A stretch of 9,369 bases of DNA, taken from Chthoniobacter flavus. GTDB taxonomy: Bacteria > Verrucomicrobiota > Verrucomicrobiia > Chthoniobacterales > Terrimicrobiaceae. The position numbers and the translations under genes were made by a program. Location: the NCBI GenBank assembly GCA_945903555.1, contig CAMDOJ010000063.1, positions 1 to 9,369 on the forward strand, in the 5' to 3' direction. Below the pieces are notes generated by a model that worked only from the letters and a program-made list of their open reading frames with translations, was not told the DNA's origin and did no database searches. Shown piece after piece: positions 6,477 to 9,369 of this stretch (the first letter of the stretch is position 1; each line of letters starts with the position of its first letter).

Positions 6477-7268
6477 ATGATTCGACTTTTGTTTCTCGGT
6501 GATATTGTGGGTGAGTGTGGTCGCACGGCTGTAAAACATGTTGTTTCGCAGGTATTGAAGGAAGGCTTTGCCGACTTCGTGGTCGTCAATGGCGAGAACT
6601 CTGCCAACGGGCGCGGGATTTCTGCTAAAATCGCGATCGATCTCCTGCGCACGGGAGTAGCCGTCATCACCACCGGTGACCATGTGTGGGATCAAAAGGA
6701 AACGACCTCCTACATCGCCACCGAACCCCGCCTTCTTCGTCCGGTCAACTACCCCGCTGGAACCCCCGGAAGCGGCAGCGTCGTGCTGGATACCGCCAAG
6801 GGAAAAATTGCCGTGCTCAACGTGCAATGCCGTACCTTCATGCAACCAATTCTCGAAAATCCCTTCACCACCGCGATGGCCGAAGTCGAACGCCTCCGCG
6901 AGGAGACGCCAGTCATTTTTGTGGATGTTCATGGGGAGACGACGAGCGAGAAGATCGCCGTCGGACGCTACCTCGACGGCAAAGTTTCGGCCGTGGTGGG
7001 AACGCACACGCACGTTCAGACCGCTGACGAACAGATCCTCCCGGGTGGGACCGCTTTTTTATGTGATGCGGGCATGTGCGGGCCCGTGAACTCTATTCTC
7101 GGCCGAGAACACACCGCCGTGATTCAAAAATTTCTCGATTGCATGCCCTCGAAATTCCCTGTCGGTCGAGGTCAGGCAAAAGTTTGCGGAGCGCTGGTGG
7201 TCATTGATCCCTTCACCGGACTGGCCGCATCCATCGAGCGCTTCCACCGTATTGTGGAGGAAGCTTGA
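6477..7268 (+). CDS. YmdB-family metallophosphoesterase (TIGR00282-type)
   Basis: This cytoplasmic dinuclear-metal phosphodiesterase is related to Bacillus subtilis YmdB and Deinococcus DR1281. Characterised members hydrolyse 2',3'- and 3',5'-cyclic nucleotides, and in Bacillus the protein affects biofilm and motility decisions. The 263-residue length fits the family. Motifs in order: F-L-G-D9-I-V-G-x-x-G-R; N38-G-E40-N41-S-A-N-G-R-G-I; T-T-G67-D68-H69-V-W-D; D150-V-H152-G-E-T-T-S-E-K; G175-T-H177-T-H179-V-Q-T-A-D-E; and D-A-G-M-C-G-P-V-N-S-I-L-G (197-209). The usual third motif is G-N-H-x-W-D, so D68 replaces a normally conserved metal-binding Asn. The other metal ligands are present. The ATG is supported by the motif-bearing first strand (MIRLLFLGD). 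The stop overlaps the start of the MATE pump gene, so the two are probably co-translated. Identity is certain; the natural substrate here is not known. Confidence 0.95.
   Translation: MIRLLFLGDIVGECGRTAVKHVVSQVLKEGFADFVVVNGENSANGRGISAKIAIDLLRTGVAVITTGDHVWDQKETTSYIATEPRLLRPVNYPAGTPGSGSVVLDTAKGKIAVLNVQCRTFMQPILENPFTTAMAEVERLREETPVIFVDVHGETTSEKIAVGRYLDGKVSAVVGTHTHVQTADEQILPGGTAFLCDAGMCGPVNSILGREHTAVIQKFLDCMPSKFPVGRGQAKVCGALVVIDPFTGLAASIERFHRIVEEA
7256..7260 (+). promoter_or_regulatory. Shine-Dalgarno that fixes the TTG start of the MATE gene
   Basis: GGAGG lies 4 nt before the TTG at 7265, inside the last codons of the YmdB-family gene. It is the strongest ribosome-binding site in the window. 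With the TTGA stop-start overlap it supports coupled translation from an unusual TTG initiator. No ATG is available in frame near the N-terminus. Confidence 0.7.
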
Positions 7269-8596
7269 TTTCGAACCACGGCGGAGAAAACCGAAAAACG
7301 TTGGCGCTGGCCTTTCCTATCGTGGCAGGATTTCTCGGCCAGATGCTCATTGGTTTGGTCGACACCGTGATGGTCGGATGGGTCGGCGTACTCCCTCTCG
7401 CCGCTTGCGCTTTTGGGAATACCATTCTCTCCGTGCCGCTGATCATCGGCTTCGGTTTGCTATCGTCTGTGAGCGTCCGTGCGTCGCATGCCTTCGGAAG
7501 TGGGAATCCGGCGCTCGCTGGAGAATGCCTTCGCGGAGGCAGTTTGCTCTCCCTACTGATGGGTGGCGCTCTGGCCGTGACTGCCCATGCCTCCCTTCCT
7601 TTCCTCCATTTCCTCGGCCAACCTCCCGAGGTCAATCAAGCCGTCGGCGACTATTTTCTTCTCTGCGCATGGTCGTTCATTCCCATTTTCATCACAGGAA
7701 CAGCCAAGAATGTCTGCGAGTCCCTCTCAAAACCATGGCCGCCTTTTTGGATCATGATCGGGGCTGTCTTTCTCAATGTGTTTTTGAATTGGATCTTCAT
7801 TTTTGGAAATCTTGGGGCACCCGCGATGGGCCTAACCGGAGCAGGTTTGGCCACACTTTTAAGCCGCATCGCCGCGATGCTCGGCGTCCTTCTTTATTGC
7901 TCGCAGGCCCTCTCTGGTATTTGGCCGAAACGCTGGTTGGCTCCCGGCTTAGTCGCTGAGTCCCGCCGCCTCTTCCGCATCGGTATTCATTCCGCAGGCT
8001 TGAACCTCTCAGAAGTCACGAGCTTTTCGATCGGGTCAGTGATGATGGGGTGGCTGGGATTGGTTCCTCTCGCCGCCCACCAGATCGCTCTGTCTTGCGC
8101 CGCAACCACATTCATGGTCCCACTTGGCATCGGCCAAGCCGTCAGCGTGCGAGTCAGCCAAGCAAGAGGCTCGGGCGAAACAGAAAAAATCCGCCCGATC
8201 ATTCGAGGGGCGCTGGCGATGACCGTGTTCGTGATGTCGATCTTCGCTGCGATTTTTCTCACGTTGGGCAACTCGATTGCGGATTGTTTTGTTGATGATG
8301 CCGCCGTCCGCGCCCTGACCGTGCAACTCCTCGTCCTCGCAGGAGTTTTTCAGATATTCGATGGCCTCCAGATCGTGTCTTCCGGCGCCCTTCGTGGGTT
8401 TGCCGATACCAAAGTCCCATTCCTCATTGGGATGATATCGTATTGGGCATTAGCCTTGCCAACTTCATGGTTAGCGGCTTTCCCATTGGGATATGGTGCA
8501 CGAGGAATCTGGTTCGGACTCGTCCTCGGCCTCGGCTTCGCTGCCGCCGCCATGGGAGCAAGAGTCCACAAAAAAATCCGCTCCTTAGAAACGTGA
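7265..8596 (+). CDS. MATE-family cation-coupled multidrug efflux pump
   Basis: The 443-residue protein has the length and hydrophobic pattern of a 12-helix MATE (NorM/DinF-type) transporter, which exports cationic drugs or metabolites across the inner membrane in exchange for Na+ or H+. The first repeat begins at once with L-A-F-P-I-V-A-G-F-L-G-Q and then G-L-V-D33-T-V-M-V-G. The second begins near residue 235 (IGIHSAGLNLSE250VTSF). D33, E250 and D366 (Q-I-F-D-G-L-Q, followed by G-A-L-R-G-F-A-D-T-K) match the acidic cation-site residues of NorM in TM1, TM7 and TM10, so the closest type is NorM. The start is TTG in a TTGA overlap with the upstream stop. The short hydrophilic N-terminus and basic C-terminus (R-V-H-K-K-I-R) fit cytoplasmic ends. 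The pairing with YmdB suggests one operon but not necessarily one pathway. The substrate cannot be read from sequence. Confidence 0.95.
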   Translation: MISNHGGENRKTLALAFPIVAGFLGQMLIGLVDTVMVGWVGVLPLAACAFGNTILSVPLIIGFGLLSSVSVRASHAFGSGNPALAGECLRGGSLLSLLMGGALAVTAHASLPFLHFLGQPPEVNQAVGDYFLLCAWSFIPIFITGTAKNVCESLSKPWPPFWIMIGAVFLNVFLNWIFIFGNLGAPAMGLTGAGLATLLSRIAAMLGVLLYCSQALSGIWPKRWLAPGLVAESRRLFRIGIHSAGLNLSEVTSFSIGSVMMGWLGLVPLAAHQIALSCAATTFMVPLGIGQAVSVRVSQARGSGETEKIRPIIRGALAMTVFVMSIFAAIFLTLGNSIADCFVDDAAVRALTVQLLVLAGVFQIFDGLQIVSSGALRGFADTKVPFLIGMISYWALALPTSWLAAFPLGYGARGIWFGLVLGLGFAAAAMGARVHKKIRSLET

Positions 8597-8789
8597 TACA
8601 GCCCTTTTTCTCAAGCTCAGAGAGGCTGACGCTATTGAACTCGCATCGGATCAGTGCAATCGTTTCAGCGCGTCATCACGTGGTAATAAGCCCCAGCATA
8701 CTCGATTCGAACGCTTCATGCCATGCTTGTAGCCTTTAGCATTTCACATAAATTGTCAGATTTGACTGCCGCCCCCTAGTTTCCTATTG
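8597..8789. other. Gene-free spacer between MATE and nucleotidyltransferase genes
   Basis: The two flanking genes converge here, with 193 bp between their stops. Apart from the transposase remnant at 8659-8724 there is no intact coding frame. No strong intrinsic terminator is visible for either gene; the short TCAG/CTGA stem near 8619-8631 is too weak to call. The spacer is probably a scar of old mobile-element insertion. Confidence 0.5.
8659..8724 (-). pseudogene. Remnant of a RAYT / IS200-like (Y1) transposase 5' end
   Basis: On the minus strand, reading from an ATG at 8722-8724 gives M-A-stop-S-V-R-I-E-Y-A-G-A-Y-Y-H-V-M-T-R-stop-N-D. This is the N-terminal signature of REP-associated tyrosine transposases (usual form M-A-R-P-L-R-I-E-Y-x-G-A-x-Y-H-V-M-x-R-G-N). 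Both internal stops are TGA and fall where the family has Arg and Gly, which are CGA- and GGA-type codons one substitution away. A good Shine-Dalgarno (AAAGG, 8 nt before the ATG) is retained. Similarity ends after about 22 codons. The HUH motif and catalytic Tyr are absent, so it cannot act as a transposase. The remnant lies between the MATE and nucleotidyltransferase genes. The identification rests on motif recall, not on an alignment. Confidence 0.75.
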
Positions 8790-9245
8790 CTAACCGGTGG
8801 GCTGCTTTAACAATTTCAGCGTTTGCCTGAGTAGCGGTAAATGAGCGAGATCCTTGGGGCGGCGGATGTGTTTTTTACTGGCGATGATGCTTCGGAGGGG
8901 AAGGACGCGAATTTCGCGACCAAACCATTCCAGCACTTCAGCGCTTTCATATTCGTCATTGAAGGGTTTGAGTCCATCAATGCGGTAGAGAAAATTAACC
9001 AAAGTATCATCCTTTAGCGCTACAACGGTGCGGGCAAGAATCTCAGCGCCGAGTTTTTTTGCGATATCGAGGGCCTGAATGTAACGCCGCTCGGGTAGTT
9101 CCAGCCAAATATCGGTATCCAAGGTGGTGGCGGGAACCCCTTGAAGAATGGCTGCCGTCATGCCGACAAATTGAAACCGAATGCCTTCCGCTGCAAGCGC
9201 GTCAACAAGCCGAGCGAGCGCAGATGCGCCTGGTGCATCTCCCAC
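8790..9245 (-). CDS. Pol-beta-superfamily nucleotidyltransferase, toxin-antitoxin-like
   Basis: This is a 151-residue minimal nucleotidyltransferase of the type found in AbiEii/MNT-like toxin or antitoxin pairs, where nucleotides are transferred to tRNA or to a partner protein. Helix 1 (A-L-A-R-L-V-D-A-L) leads into F-V-G28-M-T-A-A-I-L-Q-G36-V-P-A-T-T-L-D43-T-D45-I-W-L, the G-x-x-A...G...T-x-D-x-D active-site pattern with D43 and D45 as metal ligands. The C-terminal S-K-K-H-I-R-R-P-K-D-L-A-H-L-P-L-L is the usual S-K-x-x-x-x-R-x-K-D-L end. The third carboxylate is not obvious: the strand L-V-N-F-L-Y-R-I has Asn where many relatives have Asp. The start is taken as the GTG at 9245, since helix 1 needs to be included; no strong Shine-Dalgarno is seen. 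The first 88 nt overlap the preceding small ORF in another frame, suggesting coupled translation. Fold is fairly sure; role is inferred. Confidence 0.75.
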   Translation of the reverse strand: MGDAPGASALARLVDALAAEGIRFQFVGMTAAILQGVPATTLDTDIWLELPERRYIQALDIAKKLGAEILARTVVALKDDTLVNFLYRIDGLKPFNDEYESAEVLEWFGREIRVLPLRSIIASKKHIRRPKDLAHLPLLRQTLKLLKQPTG

Positions 9246-9355
9246 CTTTCGTCGGGTGTGGCGGAGAGACTTCGGGCGAACAGGAATCTTTCGTGTTCGC
9301 TGAGACCGGGGACTTTTCTCAGAAGTCTTTCCATGCTCTGCCGTTTTTTTTTCAC
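9158..9355 (-). CDS. Small ORF upstream of and overlapping the nucleotidyltransferase; possible partner protein
   Basis: This basic, probably helical protein has about 65 residues from a GTG at 9355, or 58 from an ATG at 9334. The frame stays open to the right edge, so the true start may lie outside the window. The middle shows S-A-T-P-D-E-R-W-E-M-H-Q-A-H-L-R-S-L-G; a P-x-E/D-R-W-x-x-x-x-x-x-L-R pattern is, as I recall, common in short proteins encoded just before nucleotidyltransferases in this bacterial group. Its last 88 nt overlap the nucleotidyltransferase start in a different frame, and its end (Q-R-K-A-F-G-F-N-L-S-A) is read through the downstream gene's V-D-A-L-A-A-E-G-I-R region. Nine consecutive A residues follow the GTG and could allow slippage. 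It may be the antitoxin or accessory half of a pair. No function is established. Confidence 0.5.
   Translation of the reverse strand: MKKKRQSMERLLRKVPGLSEHERFLFARSLSATPDERWEMHQAHLRSLGLLTRLQRKAFGFNLSA
9276..9300. repeat. Inverted repeat inside the small ORF
   Basis: GCGAACA (9276-9282) and TGTTCGC (9294-9300) are perfect 7-bp inverted arms around an 11-nt loop. The repeat lies about 30 nt upstream of the nucleotidyltransferase GTG start. It could form an RNA hairpin that affects access to that start, or it could be a by-product of coding sequence. Confidence 0.3.
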
Positions 9356-9369
9356 TTGTCGGAAAGTAT

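Noticed and set aside
8610..8640. Possible terminator after the MATE gene
   Set aside because: Only a 4-bp stem (TCAG/CTGA) is present, with no T-run following it.
8690..8725. A TTCGAA-containing stretch resembling a tRNA T-loop
   Set aside because: The flanking bases do not form a T-stem and no acceptor or anticodon arms are found. The segment is explained by the V-R-I-E codons of the transposase remnant.
9344..9352. Nine-base homopolymer as a phase-variation switch for the small ORF
   Set aside because: It is at the extreme N-terminus, an alternative ATG lies just downstream, and the true start is uncertain, so no switching can be argued from this sequence.

Overview
The window looks like chromosomal DNA from a free-living Gram-negative bacterium of the Planctomycetota-Verrucomicrobiota-Chlamydiota group, most likely Verrucomicrobiota. 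This is an inference. It rests on the formylglycine-type sulfatase, the STAS protein with its helical tail, the very large TerB/FHA-like/ABCG-type fusion, a YmdB-family phosphodiesterase, moderately GC-rich codon use, and scarce Shine-Dalgarno sequences with several GTG/TTG starts. No rRNA, tRNA, CRISPR array or intact mobile element was seen.

Layout, left to right. (1) Positions 1-345 (minus) hold the first 115 codons of a secreted sulfatase that runs off the left edge; the C-S-P-T-R formylglycine motif is intact. (2) 423-926 (minus) is a STAS-domain anti-anti-sigma-like protein, and 975-1499 (minus) is a small lipoprotein of unknown role. (3) A divergent promoter region at 1500-1638 separates these from a roughly 1186-residue transporter (1639-5199, plus) that joins a TerB-like domain, an FHA-like beta region, an ABCG-type ATPase and an ABC-2 membrane domain. 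(4) 5221-6429 (minus) is a periplasmic Zn N-acetylmuramoyl-L-alanine amidase, convergent with the transporter. (5) From a 47-bp divergent gap, 6477-7268 (plus) encodes a YmdB-family metallophosphoesterase. Its stop overlaps the TTG start of a MATE efflux pump (7265-8596, plus), which suggests a translationally coupled pair. (6) 8597-8789 contains no intact gene but carries a short decayed 5' end of a RAYT/IS200-like transposase (8659-8724, minus). (7) The right end (minus) has a small ORF overlapping a Pol-beta-type nucleotidyltransferase out of frame by 88 nt, resembling a toxin-antitoxin-type cassette.

How the genes may work together. Most appear to be independent units. Two themes recur: cell-envelope work (sulfatase, lipoprotein, ABC-2 exporter, amidase, MATE pump) and signalling modules (STAS, TerB/FHA-like, YmdB). 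The lipoprotein-STAS pair and the TerB-ABC gene share a divergent control region, so co-regulation is plausible but unproven. Four genes carry a -10-like hexamer only 8-9 nt before the start codon, which hints at leaderless transcripts.
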